NCBI GenBank assembly: GCA_026392035.1
Contig: JAPLCX010000065.1
Location: 1-54,960, forward strand
Direction of reading: 5' to 3'
Length of the DNA: 54,960 bases
DNA from: Candidatus Auribacterota bacterium
Lineage (GTDB): Bacteria; Auribacterota; Tritonobacteria; UBA1439
Every line of letters starts with the position of its first letter. Position 1 is the first letter of the stretch. The notes under the pieces are model-generated. The model had not been told where the DNA came from. It ran no database searches and saw only the letters and a program-made list of their open reading frames with translations. Positions 33,601 to 41,154 of this stretch are shown one piece after another. The position numbers were made by a program, and so were the translations under genes.

Positions 33601-34144
33601 TGAAGAGTTCGAGCATCGGGGAGAACGCCGGGTTGCTGTTGCCGAGGGCGAGGAGGAGCAGCTCCGTCGCGACGATCTGCCGGTGGGGGATCCCCTTCGT
33701 TTTTCCCCGGAGGTAGTTACGGATCGACTCCTTGCCCCGGAGGATGGTGTGGGGAGGGAAGAGTTCGACAAATTCGGCGATCGTGCCGTCCAGCCGTTCG
33801 GCGGTGATCTTCTCCCTAGCCGCCCGAAGGCCCTTCCGGAACGCGGGAGGGTTCTTAGTCGTGCAGTAGAGGAGGATGAGGTAGCGGTATATTTCGTTGA
33901 TGAGCCCCGCAGCGTTGAGCTGGCCTGCCCGGAGCGGCGTGCGGGAGAAGGCCGCGAGATCCTTTCGCTCGTAGATCCGTTTGACGAGCTCGCGCAGGAT
34001 GCGGAAATCGGGCATCCGGATTTCCCCCCTCTCGGGGAGGATGCCCTTATCGAGGCCGTAGAACTCCCACCGCGCCCTGGAGATGGGGAACTCGAGAGGA
34101 AAGTAGGCCGCGCGGCGGATCTGCCCCTGCGTCTTTTTTGCCAT
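30608..34144 (-). CDS. Very large GH13 alpha-amylase-family enzyme with long N-terminal domain
   Basis: 1178 residues. The first 330 residues form an all-alpha-looking domain opening with AYFPLEFPISRARWEFYG. The GH13 barrel then shows region I DIVPNHMG (D420, N424, H425), region II IIRFDAAM (nucleophile D540), region III LLLAEAFW (acid/base E605) and region IV MNNPDEQ (D666). The three catalytic carboxylates are present, but the region IV His of the usual NHD is Pro. About 350 helical residues follow and end in a Pro-rich tail. No signal peptide: cytoplasmic. It probably remodels alpha-glucan (glycogen, maltodextrin or trehalose metabolism). A TATAAT lies 10 bases before the ATG with no ribosome binding site, so the message may be nearly leaderless. 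Confidence 0.88.
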   Translation of the reverse strand: MAKKTQGQIRRAAYFPLEFPISRARWEFYGLDKGILPERGEIRMPDFRILRELVKRIYERKDLAAFSRTPLRAGQLNAAGLINEIYRYLILLYCTTKNPPAFRKGLRAAREKITAERLDGTIAEFVELFPPHTILRGKESIRNYLRGKTKGIPHRQIVATELLLLALGNSNPAFSPMLELFSDADLAQRSAYPDLFSSLEQFFQQQPGFGPADKPLVDFMREPILAAGDSLQGQLTYIKDHWRALLPEQLFYRLLTAIDILREEEKLGLMGQGPNLVLRFKDLDASDLPEWARLAYAPEYERFTEDRAWMAQVVIIAKSTYVWLDQLSKKYGRPITRLDQIPDEELDILARWGFTGLWLIGVWERSSASRKIKHICGNQDALASAYSLYDYEISNDLGGEQAFLTLKERAWARGIRLGTDIVPNHMGIYSKWVIEHPERFVQLDHPPFPGYRFTGPELSDDPRVSLQIEDGYWSRRDAAVVFMRRDRWTGNTKYIYHGNDGTSMPWNDTAQLNFLREDVREAVIQLILGVARHFQIIRFDAAMTLAKRHFQRLWFPHPGTGGGIPSRAEHGMFKDDFEKLMPREFWREVVDRINKEMPDTLLLAEAFWLMEGYFVRTLGMHRVYNSAFMNMLKTEENDKYRSVVKNVLEFDPRILKRFVNFMNNPDEQTAVAQFGAGDKYFGICLMMVTMPGLPMFGHGQIEGFHEKYGMEYRRAYWNETPDWNLVRRHEAEIFPLMKKRHLFSEVKNFVLYDFYTPGGQVNENVFAYSNRCGSERALIVYHNKYEETSGWIRTSCGIAVDYATPKKKRVVQTTLADALGIQSGADYYYIFKDYKGNLEYIRSGRELAKKGLFTPLRAFQYCIFLDFREVRDSRSGYYRRLTESLNGRGVPSMEEALKEMIFAPIHTPFRTLVGAEMLDALLSDPARARRAFKSRTGEFLSTLKAFLHARCDERQINDGVMEQFDALLKLREITKCGGPAAEYLASGMADERGFWGIALIWLITRNLGKVRGDTDCGLASSALLDELLLGKAISRTIQEHGSDAWSAAQLTALIKILTEHHAWCDPLSADGSLDAIAQMLHEADVRLYLNVNRYDNVFWFSRERMERFLYWLFTVSVVDLMAETRGRKEIMKEMDSRYGLIARLLKNAEESGWQVEKFLALLPPPSTAAPPPVSAPRR

Positions 34145-34153
34145 AGGGTCTTA

Positions 34154-34159
34154 ATTATA
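34154..34159 (-). promoter_or_regulatory. -10 box very close to the GH13 start codon
   Basis: On the minus strand TATAAT ends 9 bases before the ATG at 34144, with no convincing -35. If used, the transcript would begin within a few bases of the start codon. Confidence 0.3.
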
Positions 34160-34227
34160 GCGTCACGGGCTGCGTGAGGGGAACAGATATTTACATTCAG
34201 CCGTTTCCACCTCGCAGGTGGACGTGG

Positions 34228-35055
34228 TCACGGATCGGGAACGGAGTCGCCTTTGACCCGTTGCTCGATGCTCCGCATGCGCGTCCTCGCGTCGGCGAGG
34301 GATTCCGCCAGGAGTGCGGCGAAGATAATCTCTTCCGCATTTCCCGCTTCGGCGAGGATGGCGCCCCGGGGGTCCACGACGAGGCTGTGGCCGTATCGTT
34401 CTATGTCGGCCCCGCATATTCCCGTGCGGTCGGGGGCGAGGATGAAGCAGCCGGTCTCCGCCGCGCGCGCGCGGCACAGGACGTGCCAGTGCGCCTCGCC
34501 CGTGGGCTTGGTGAACGCCGAGGGGGCGATGATTATTTCAGCACCACGGAGTGCGAGACCGAGGAACTGCTCGGGGAATCGGAGGTCGTAGCAGATGCTC
34601 ACGCCGAGGCGGCCGAGTTCCGTCTCGAATACAGGGGCGGCGTCATCCCCCGCTGAGAAGTAATCGCGCTCGTGATGCCTCAGCTCGCCGGGGATGTCCA
34701 CCCGGAAGAGATGACGCTTCCGGTATCTGCCGACGAGCGCGCCGTCCGGACTGAAGAAGAGCAAGGTATTATACGGTGTGCCTCCCTCACGGCGCTCGGG
34801 GAGGGTCCCCGGGCAGAGGTAGACGCCATATTTCCGCGCGAGTGCGGAGAGCTGTTCGGTGACCGGGCCGGGGATGGTGACCGCTTGGCGTGACACCCGC
34901 TGCATGTCTCCATCGAAATAAAACAGTTCGGGCCCGCAGATGAGCCGCGCTCCCCTCGATGCGGCATCGCGGACATGTCCCTCAAACTGGCGCAGGTTGC
35001 TCTTAGGGTCGGGCGTGCCGCGCATCTGGATGAGCGCCACAGTGAAGGTTTTCAT
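34228..35055 (-). CDS. Carbon-nitrogen hydrolase (nitrilase superfamily, Nit2/omega-amidase-like)
   Basis: 275 residues from the ATG at 35055; the 18 codons before it do not resemble the family start, which normally opens with TVALIQM. The catalytic triad Glu-Lys-Cys is visible: E43 (CGPELFY), K113 (YRKRHLF) and C155 (VSICYDLRFPE). The C-terminus includes the typical SLVVDPRGAILAEAG. Cytoplasmic amidase; the YDLRFPE context resembles Nit1/Nit2 (deaminated glutathione or omega-amide substrates). Substrate uncertain. Confidence 0.85.
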   Translation of the reverse strand: MKTFTVALIQMRGTPDPKSNLRQFEGHVRDAASRGARLICGPELFYFDGDMQRVSRQAVTIPGPVTEQLSALARKYGVYLCPGTLPERREGGTPYNTLLFFSPDGALVGRYRKRHLFRVDIPGELRHHERDYFSAGDDAAPVFETELGRLGVSICYDLRFPEQFLGLALRGAEIIIAPSAFTKPTGEAHWHVLCRARAAETGCFILAPDRTGICGADIERYGHSLVVDPRGAILAEAGNAEEIIFAALLAESLADARTRMRSIEQRVKGDSVPDP

Positions 35056-35124
35056 GTAATGTCCCAGCATACTATCGGTCTTTTTAAGGGTCAACAGCAA
35101 ACCGGACAATGATGATCTTCGCTC

Positions 35125-35152
35125 TTGACTGATATACCTCTCGTGGTATTAT
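35125..35152 (+). promoter_or_regulatory. Sigma70-like promoter for the lysine-rich protein gene
   Basis: TTGACT (35125-35130), a 16-base spacer and TATTAT (35147-35152), about 50 bases before the start codon at 35204. Confidence 0.6.
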
Positions 35153-35203
35153 CAGGGTGTGGCCGCACCGTTCATGACGTGAGGACGCGGAAGGAGGCCA
35201 TCC

Positions 35204-35734
35204 ATGGTTGAAGAGATCGCATTTGCGAATCCTATCGAGAAAATAAAAAAGAGGAAGCGTTCATCAAGGAAGGTCAAACCGTCAACGGAGGAGAAGTCTA
35301 TGAAGAAAAAGGGTCCAAAGAAGGTTGGGAAAGCGGCGCGGAAAGCCGCGGTGAAGCCTGTAAAAAAATCAGGGAAGAAGAAGGGGAGAAAAAGCGCGCT
35401 CAAGGGCAGGAAACAGATAGTGAAAATCCGCGCCAAGGGGCTCCGTTCAGAATCCGCCCCGACAATTCTCGTGGTGGGGCAGGGCGGAAAGATTGAGCCT
35501 GCCTGGTTCAAATACGCGCAGATGACCCCGGCGAAGCGCAGCAGACATCCTAGCATTCCGACAGACATCCGTGTGGGGAACCTGGTTGGCTGGAAGACCG
35601 AGGGAGGCAAAGACCGTCTCGGCGTCGTCCAGGAATTCCTTGGTGATTCGGCCGTTGTCGGGATGGGCGGGAAGAACGAGATCATCCGCATCGCCAGGCT
35701 CACGCGCCTTGCCTCCAAGGTGAAGGAACTGTGA
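35204..35734 (+). CDS. Lysine-rich protein with C-terminal KOW/Tudor-like domain
   Basis: 176 residues; GGAAGGAGG precedes the ATG. Residues about 15-80 are extremely Lys-rich (KKRKRSSRKVKPS, KKSGKKKGRKSALKG), like histone-H1 or bacterial HC1-type tails. Residues about 120-176 form a small beta-rich domain (VGNLVGWKT ... LGVVQEFLGDSAVVGMGG) resembling the barrel of the protein at 20515-20790, there with a C-terminal tail. A nucleic-acid-binding, possibly nucleoid or RNA-associated role is inferred. It has its own promoter. I do not recognise a named family. Confidence 0.7.
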   Translation: MVEEIAFANPIEKIKKRKRSSRKVKPSTEEKSMKKKGPKKVGKAARKAAVKPVKKSGKKKGRKSALKGRKQIVKIRAKGLRSESAPTILVVGQGGKIEPAWFKYAQMTPAKRSRHPSIPTDIRVGNLVGWKTEGGKDRLGVVQEFLGDSAVVGMGGKNEIIRIARLTRLASKVKEL

Positions 35735-35788
35735 TTGGGGTCAAATCTTTATCCTTGACATTTCACCTTCCCATAGCAGAATAAGGGC

Positions 35789-36156
35789 ATGACGCGCCCC
35801 CTGAGGATCCACTATCCCGGTGTCTATTATCACGTCACCTGCCGTGGGAACGAGCGGCGGAGCATCTTCGCGGACGAAAAGGATCTATCCCTATTCCTGG
35901 AGAAGCTTGCCCTCTCCCTGGAGATATACGGTGTAATCCTCCTCGCGTATGTATGTATGAGGAATCAGAGCTCCTCTACCGTTTCTGTAATATGCCCCAG
36001 CCGGAGATTGGAAGATTGCTGGGAGGGATTGATTATAGCGCGGTGAGTCAGAGTCGTCGTAGGCTGCGCGCCGGATTGGCCAAGGATGCCAGGCTGAAAA
36101 ACAAATTTGACAAAATAACGGCTTCTTTACTCGAAATGTCAAGGATAAAGATTTGA
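35789..36156 (+). pseudogene. Decayed REP-associated tyrosine transposase (RAYT)
   Basis: MTRPLRIHYPGVYYHVTCRG then NERRSIFADEKDLSLFLEKL is the start of the Y1 transposase family TnpA-REP. After YGVILLAYVCM the family should read NHYHLL, the catalytic HUH-side segment, but the frame breaks and the central third is missing. From 35953 another frame encodes the C-terminal helix-turn-helix (EIGRLLGGIDYSAVSQSR, ending EMSRIKI). The gene therefore has a large internal deletion and a frameshift and cannot be active. Its stop overlaps the start codon of the MFS gene. Confidence 0.88.
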
Positions 36157-37463
36157 CCTCCACGGGCGCGTCCATCTTCCGCTCGCTCCGATACCGGAAC
36201 TACAGGCTCTTCTTCGGCGGTCAGGGTGTGTCGCTGATCGGCACCTGGATGCAGCACATCACCATGAGCTGGCTCGTCTATCGCCTGACGAATTCAGCGT
36301 TCCTCCTGGGGGCGGTCGCCTTCTGCGCGCAGATCCCCGCCTTCATACTGAGCCCCATCACCGGCGTTCTGGCAGACAGATTGAACCGGCGCCGCATTCT
36401 CATTGTGACCCAGACGATTTCAATGGTTCAGGCATTCCTGCTGGCGGTGCTCACCCTCACCGGAATCATTCAGGTATGGCAGATCGTTCTCCTCGGGATC
36501 CTCCTCGGGTGCGTGAACTCCCTTGACATACCGGCACGGCATTCCTTCATCATGGATATGGTGGAGAAGAGGGAAGCCCTCGGAAATGCGATCGCCCTGA
36601 ACTCATTCATGTTCAATTTCGCCCGGCTGGTGGGTCCCTCCCTGGCGGGGATTATCATTGCCTATAGCGGCGAGGGGATGTGCTTTCTTTTGAATGGCGT
36701 GAGTTTTTTCTGCGTCATCGGTTCCCTCCTTGCCATGGAGATTACGGTGCCCCACCGCAGGGCGCGCGACTCCAATCTGCTCCACGATTTAAGAGAGGGG
36801 CTCGCGTATACCTTTGGCTTCGCTCCGATACGATCTATCCTCCTGCTCCTCAGCGCGAGCAGCCTGATGGGAATGTCCTACGCCGTGCTCATGCCTGTCT
36901 TTGCGAGGGATGTTCTCCATGGGGGGCCACAGACGCTCGGATTTCTCATGGCGGCCGCGGGGGTGGGGGCGTTGCTGGCCACAATCTATCTTGCCTCGAG
37001 GAAGGACGTGCTGAAACTCGGGAAGATGCTGCCGGTATCCACCGCCATCTTCGCGGCGGGGTTGATTGCGTTTTCGCTGTCGCGGGTGTTGTGGCTCTCG
37101 CTTTCACTCTTACTCGTCGCGGGATTTGGAATGATGGTGCAGATGGCGCTGAGCAACACGGTATTGCAGGTGATCGTGGAGGATGACAAGCGCGGGCGGG
37201 TGATGAGCTTTTATACGATGTCATTCATGGGAGTGGCTCCACTCGGCAGCTTGCTCGCGGGATACCTGGCGAGCCGCATCGGGGCGCCAGACACGCTCAT
37301 GATCGGAGGCCTGGTATGCGCGCTGGCCGCGCTCGTATTCGCGCTGCGCATTGGAGATCTCCAGCGGATGCTCCACCCGGTCTACCGCAAAATGGGGATT
37401 ATCCCGGAAGTGGCCACGGGGCTTCAGGCCGCCGTGGAATTAACCGCGCCGCCGGAGGATTAG
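36153..37463 (+). CDS. MFS exporter (EntS/MFS_3-like)
   Basis: 436 residues from a TTG at 36153, with AAGGAT upstream. Twelve membrane segments are expected. MFS motif A is GVLADRLNRRRIL, and IFRSLRYRNYRLFFGGQ is the typical opening of the EntS/MFS_3 group, which exports siderophores, macrolides or other small molecules. Substrate unknown. The start codon overlaps the final codons of the transposase remnant, so the ribosome binding site and leader derive from former transposase sequence. Confidence 0.87.
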   Translation: MTSTGASIFRSLRYRNYRLFFGGQGVSLIGTWMQHITMSWLVYRLTNSAFLLGAVAFCAQIPAFILSPITGVLADRLNRRRILIVTQTISMVQAFLLAVLTLTGIIQVWQIVLLGILLGCVNSLDIPARHSFIMDMVEKREALGNAIALNSFMFNFARLVGPSLAGIIIAYSGEGMCFLLNGVSFFCVIGSLLAMEITVPHRRARDSNLLHDLREGLAYTFGFAPIRSILLLLSASSLMGMSYAVLMPVFARDVLHGGPQTLGFLMAAAGVGALLATIYLASRKDVLKLGKMLPVSTAIFAAGLIAFSLSRVLWLSLSLLLVAGFGMMVQMALSNTVLQVIVEDDKRGRVMSFYTMSFMGVAPLGSLLAGYLASRIGAPDTLMIGGLVCALAALVFALRIGDLQRMLHPVYRKMGIIPEVATGLQAAVELTAPPED

Positions 37464-37672
37464 GCCCAGCACAGGAGCAGGTTTCCAACCTCAATAAAAT
37501 GCGAAGATTAAATTTACATTACGCCGTGGTTTTTCTATGTCAGGCTGCAACGTTGGCTCGATTTGGTTTCCGGCGCGGGTTGTCATAAAGTTAATTGCAG
37601 GGAGCGCCTGATTATCATAAAATCTGCTTCTGCGTGCGATTCTTGTGTGCCATAAGTGAGAGGAGAACAGTA

Positions 37673-38800
37673 TTGTCAACGCGGCCAGTGGATAACGGTG
37701 CGCATCGGCTGAGGAATCTTGCGCGGAGGCATGGGACCCCCCTCATGGCGATAAGGCGGTCGGCGTTGCGCGCCCAGATCGGCAGGTTCCGGCGGGCGCT
37801 CCCCCGCGTGGAGCCGTTCTATGCCATAAAGGCCAACCCCCACCCCGAGATCCTCGCGACGCTCGTGGCCTCGGGGGCGGGCTTCGATGTCGCTTCCCGG
37901 GTTGAGATGGAAGCGGCCCTCGACGCAGGTGCGGCGCCAGACCGGATTATTTTTGCCAATACCATCAAGGATGCGGTGGCGATCAGGGCGGCGGCGCGGC
38001 GAGGAGTGAGGCTCATGACCTTTGACAGCGAGTACGAGCTCGACAAGATCGCCGAAGGCGCCCCCGGCACGCGCGTCATCGTGCGCATCAAGGTGTCGAA
38101 CGTCGGCTCGATCGTCGAGCTGAGCCTGAAGTTCGGAGCCGATCCGGCGGACGCGGTTCAATTGCTCATCAAGGCGCACAAGCTCGGCCTGAAGCCGGCA
38201 GGCGTGAGCTTCCACGTGGGGAGCCAGTGCATGCACCTCGGCAATTATGTGGACGCGCTCGAGATGGCGGCGATCATCGTGCGCGATTCCCGGCTCAAGC
38301 AGCTCCCCCTCGAGATCGTGGATATCGGCGGCGGGTTCCCGATCCCCCACTTCGACAACGATGAGGATGTGTTTGACAAAATGGCGAGTGTGATCGCGCG
38401 GGAGATCGACCGGCTTTTTGACAGGAGCATCCGGATCATCGCAGAACCGGGAAGGTTCATCGTCGGTCCGGCGGCGACGCTCGTCATGAGCGTGATGGGC
38501 AAGGCCATCCGGGAAAATAAGCACTGGTATTACCTGGATGACGGGGTGTACGGAACCCTGAACGGCCTCATCTTCGACCACGCGAAGTACCAGTTTAAGG
38601 TTTTGAAATCAGGGCGGAGACAGCTCTCGACGCTGGCCGGCCCGACCTGTGACAGCCTGGACATCATTGCCCGCGGGGAGGACCTGCCGGAGCTTGAGAT
38701 CGGCGATATCGTCTATGTGAACAACATCGGGGCGTACAGTTCTGCGAGCGCCACCGATTTCAACGGCTTCAGCCGGGCAAAAATAGTCATGGTGCATTAG
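37673..38800 (+). CDS. PLP-dependent fold-III ornithine/lysine/diamino acid decarboxylase
   Basis: 375 residues from a TTG at 37673, chosen because AGGAGA lies 6 bases before it. Alanine-racemase-fold decarboxylase (ODC/DapDC/ADC family). K53 in FYAIKANPHPEI binds PLP; HVGSQ (181-185), GGGFP (219-223), EPGRFIVG (258-265) and C326-D327 in GPTCDSLD complete the active site. The shortness and the CDSLD loop fit ornithine or ornithine/lysine decarboxylases rather than DapDC. A deoxyhypusine-synthase-like gene follows, separated only by a broken gene, which supports a polyamine role with putrescine as the product. Confidence 0.87.
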   Translation: MSTRPVDNGAHRLRNLARRHGTPLMAIRRSALRAQIGRFRRALPRVEPFYAIKANPHPEILATLVASGAGFDVASRVEMEAALDAGAAPDRIIFANTIKDAVAIRAAARRGVRLMTFDSEYELDKIAEGAPGTRVIVRIKVSNVGSIVELSLKFGADPADAVQLLIKAHKLGLKPAGVSFHVGSQCMHLGNYVDALEMAAIIVRDSRLKQLPLEIVDIGGGFPIPHFDNDEDVFDKMASVIAREIDRLFDRSIRIIAEPGRFIVGPAATLVMSVMGKAIRENKHWYYLDDGVYGTLNGLIFDHAKYQFKVLKSGRRQLSTLAGPTCDSLDIIARGEDLPELEIGDIVYVNNIGAYSSASATDFNGFSRAKIVMVH

Positions 38801-38807
38801 GGCCTCA

Positions 38808-38876
38808 CACCACTGAGGGCGCTGAAGACACAGAAGAATAGACGCGCGTCAGTGATTTCAGCGTCTTCAGTGGTTA
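38808..38876. repeat. Imperfect inverted repeat after the decarboxylase gene
   Basis: ACCACTGAGGGCGCTGAAGAC pairs imperfectly with GCGTCTTCAGTGGTT around an unpaired centre. It resembles the other interspersed inverted repeats and could weaken read-through, though no T run follows. Confidence 0.5.
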
Positions 38877-38912
38877 CACATCAAGGTGAGAATGGGTATT
38901 GATCAATAAAGA

Positions 38913-39413
38913 ATGAAACCACAAGATTACACAAGATTGGCACAGGAAGGTGACAAGTGGCTATACAAGGACTTAACCGAGAAGATCATTGGTGCGGCTT
39001 TTGAAGTTCACCGGGAATTAGGGCCTGGGTTCTTGGAGTATGTTTATGAAGAGGCCCTAGTGTCTTGTCACGGAAATTCCTAGCATATGTCTGTCATCGC
39101 GAGCGAAAGCGAAGCGATCTCAACATATTGGCAATCATGAGATTGCTTCGTCGCTACGCTCCTCGCAATGACAGGACTTTTGAATGCTACTTCCGAGCTC
39201 GATATCTATTATAAAGATATGCTGATTCCCAGAAAATATACCCCTGATTTTGTGATAGAAGATAAGGTCATTATTGAAATAAAGGCTTCTTCTGGTTTGA
39301 CTGCGAACGATGAGGCTCAGCTATTGAATTATCTCAAAGCTACTGGATTGAGAGTGGGGTTGTTGTTAAACTTTGGTCAAGAAAGTCTGGAAATAAAAAG
39401 AAGAATCTTGTGA
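38913..39413 (+). pseudogene. GxxExxY-family protein gene interrupted by a miniature element
   Basis: The 5' part encodes [19 protein letters not shown] then [10 protein letters not shown], the signature start of the GxxExxY family (predicted PD-(D/E)XK-type nuclease fold). At 39057 a 153-bp-type element begins and supplies a stop at 39081. After the element the same family continues as ELDIYYKDMLIPRKYTPDFV, then IIEIKAS...AQLLNYLKATGLRVGLLLNFG, to the stop at 39413. About 20 family residues between the halves are missing, as are the last 12 bases of the element, so a deletion removed the junction. The gene is inactive. Its base composition is more AT-rich than its neighbours. Confidence 0.88.
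39057..39197 (+). mobile_element. Miniature inverted-repeat element (copy C), 3' end deleted
   Basis: It starts CTAGTGTCTTGTCACGGAA and follows copies A and B almost base for base up to TTCCGAG at 39197. The final 12 bases (ACACCACACTAG in copy A) are absent. It lies inside the GxxExxY gene. Confidence 0.88.
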
Positions 39414-39463
39414 AAATCTGTGGTTAGATTGAACAGTACGTGAAAATGGAGGGTAGATAGACA

Positions 39464-40627
39464 ATGAAACGAACGCACCGGGTACGGGAGAACCATTCTG
39501 AATTGCCTGATTGGCTCCGCAGGAAGAAATATCCCCACAAGAGCCGGTACCTTTCCGGAAAGAGAATCCTGCCGAAGGGTATCACGGGGAGGGAGAAGCT
39601 CACCGCGCTGATGGATGAGGCGTTTCTCGCCTACAACTCGGCGCGTCTGAGGGAGGGGTGCCAGCTCTTTGTCGAGAAGATGCTCCGTCCCGACGTGACG
39701 GTGGGGATGAGCCTGGCGGGGGCGTTGACGCCCGCGGGCCTCGGCTGCTCGTGCATCGTGCCGCTGATCAAGGCGGGCTTCGTGGATTGGATTGTCTCCA
39801 CCGGAGCAAACCTCTACCACGACCTGCACTTCGCCTTCAATCTCCCGATGCACGTCGGCAGCCATCTCGTTGACGATGCCGACCTCAGGAAAAACGATGT
39901 CGTGAGGATCTACGACGTGCTCCTCGGCTACACCGACTGCCTGATGGCCACGGACGAGATTCTCCGGGGCATTCTCATACAGCCGGAGTTCCAGAGGGAG
40001 ATGGGCACCGCCGAGCTGCACTATCTACTCGGGAAGTACGCCGCCGAGTGGGAGCGCAAGGCGAAGCTCGGAGAGATATCCGTGCTCGCCGCGGCCTACC
40101 GCTACGGCGTGCCGATCTACACATCATCTCCCGGCGACTCCACCATCGGCATGAACATCGCGGGCGTGGAGCTCCGCGGCAACAAGCTGCGCCTCAATCC
40201 CGCCATCGACGTGAACGAGACGACCTCGCTCGTGCTCGCAGCCAAGCGTTCGGGGGGCAAGAGCGCCGTCGTGCTCATGGGCGGCGGCAGCCCAAAGAAT
40301 TTCATGCTGCAGACCGAGCCGCAGATCCAGGAGGTTCTCAGAATCAAGGAGGTGGGACAGGATTACTTCTTTCAGGTCACCGATGCCCGCCCCGACACCG
40401 GAGGTCTCTCGGGAGCGACGCCCCATGAGGCCGTGAGCTGGGGAAAGGTTGACCCGAGCCGGCTGCCCGACGCGGTCGTCTGCTACACCGATACGACGAT
40501 CGCCCTGCCGTTGCTCACCCACGTCGCGCTCGCGGCCCATCCGAAGCGCGCGCTCAAGCGCCTCTACGACAGGCGCGCCGAGCTGATGGAGGCCCTGGTG
40601 CGGGAATACTTCGCCCACAACAAGTGA
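39464..40627 (+). CDS. Deoxyhypusine synthase-like enzyme (bacterial polyamine aminobutyl-transferase candidate)
   Basis: 387 residues; GGAGGG lies 10 bases before the ATG. NAD-dependent DHS fold: [62 protein letters not shown] with K278 as the enzyme-imine Lys, and [22 protein letters not shown]. Eukaryotic and archaeal DHS modifies eIF5A/aIF5A. Bacteria lack that target, and bacterial homologues are thought to act on free polyamines, transferring an aminobutyl group (homospermidine-type chemistry). The decarboxylase gene just upstream would supply putrescine. Family certain, reaction inferred. Confidence 0.88.
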   Translation: MKRTHRVRENHSELPDWLRRKKYPHKSRYLSGKRILPKGITGREKLTALMDEAFLAYNSARLREGCQLFVEKMLRPDVTVGMSLAGALTPAGLGCSCIVPLIKAGFVDWIVSTGANLYHDLHFAFNLPMHVGSHLVDDADLRKNDVVRIYDVLLGYTDCLMATDEILRGILIQPEFQREMGTAELHYLLGKYAAEWERKAKLGEISVLAAAYRYGVPIYTSSPGDSTIGMNIAGVELRGNKLRLNPAIDVNETTSLVLAAKRSGGKSAVVLMGGGSPKNFMLQTEPQIQEVLRIKEVGQDYFFQVTDARPDTGGLSGATPHEAVSWGKVDPSRLPDAVVCYTDTTIALPLLTHVALAAHPKRALKRLYDRRAELMEALVREYFAHNK

Positions 40628-40692
40628 TCGTCAAAAACCGTCCATGGACGGGGACGTAACCGAGGCTGGGGCAAGGGGAAGAAGGGAGTCCG

Positions 40693-41154
40693 TTGTCTGA
40701 ACGGGGGATCACCGTGCGGGAAGAGGGCGTGATAGTCGGCGTTGAAGGGGAAAGGGCCAGGGTCCGCATCGAACGGAGCGACGCGTGCAGCAGGTGCCGG
40801 GTTTGTGTTCCCATGGGGGACGGGTCGATGGTGATTGAGGCGAAGAACATGCGGGGTGCGGTCATCGGAGAGAGAGTGAGTATAGAGGTTGATGATTCGC
40901 GCCACCTGCGCGCTGCGTTCATGGTGTACATCCTCCCGCTCATGGGTTTGATCGCGGGATGCCTCATGGGAACGGCGCTCGCGGGTTCCGAGGCGGTGGG
41001 ATTCCTGTGTGGGGCGGGGATGCTCATCCTCGTTTTTGTGGTGCTTCACTGGTATGACAAGAAAATAGGAACGCGCGATCAATCGTGGCCCCGGATTGTC
41101 GGGCGTCGCACGGATGAGGCGGGGCTTCATTGTGGAGGAGATACACATGCCTAA
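40693..41154 (+). CDS. RseC/MucC-like membrane protein with Cys cluster
   Basis: 153 residues from a TTG preceded by AAGGGAG. The N-terminal soluble part has EEGVIVGVEGERARVRIE and the Cys cluster C32, C35, C38 (CSRCRVC). Two membrane segments follow (about 74-95 and 98-118), then a short basic tail. This is the layout of RseC/MucC, linked to SoxR reduction and sigma-E control in proteobacteria. The 3' end overlaps the Thi4 start by 8 bases, so the two are translationally coupled. A redox or metal role serving Thi4 is speculation. Confidence 0.8.
   Translation: MSERGITVREEGVIVGVEGERARVRIERSDACSRCRVCVPMGDGSMVIEAKNMRGAVIGERVSIEVDDSRHLRAAFMVYILPLMGLIAGCLMGTALAGSEAVGFLCGAGMLILVFVVLHWYDKKIGTRDQSWPRIVGRRTDEAGLHCGGDTHA

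Noticed and set aside
39168-39413. 81-residue frame as an independent gene
   Set aside because: Its first residues come from the miniature element and the rest is the C-terminal half of the broken GxxExxY protein.
40628-41146. TPP riboswitch controlling thi4
   Set aside because: No CUGAGA-type thi-box element or paired arms were found upstream of the RseC-like gene or within it.
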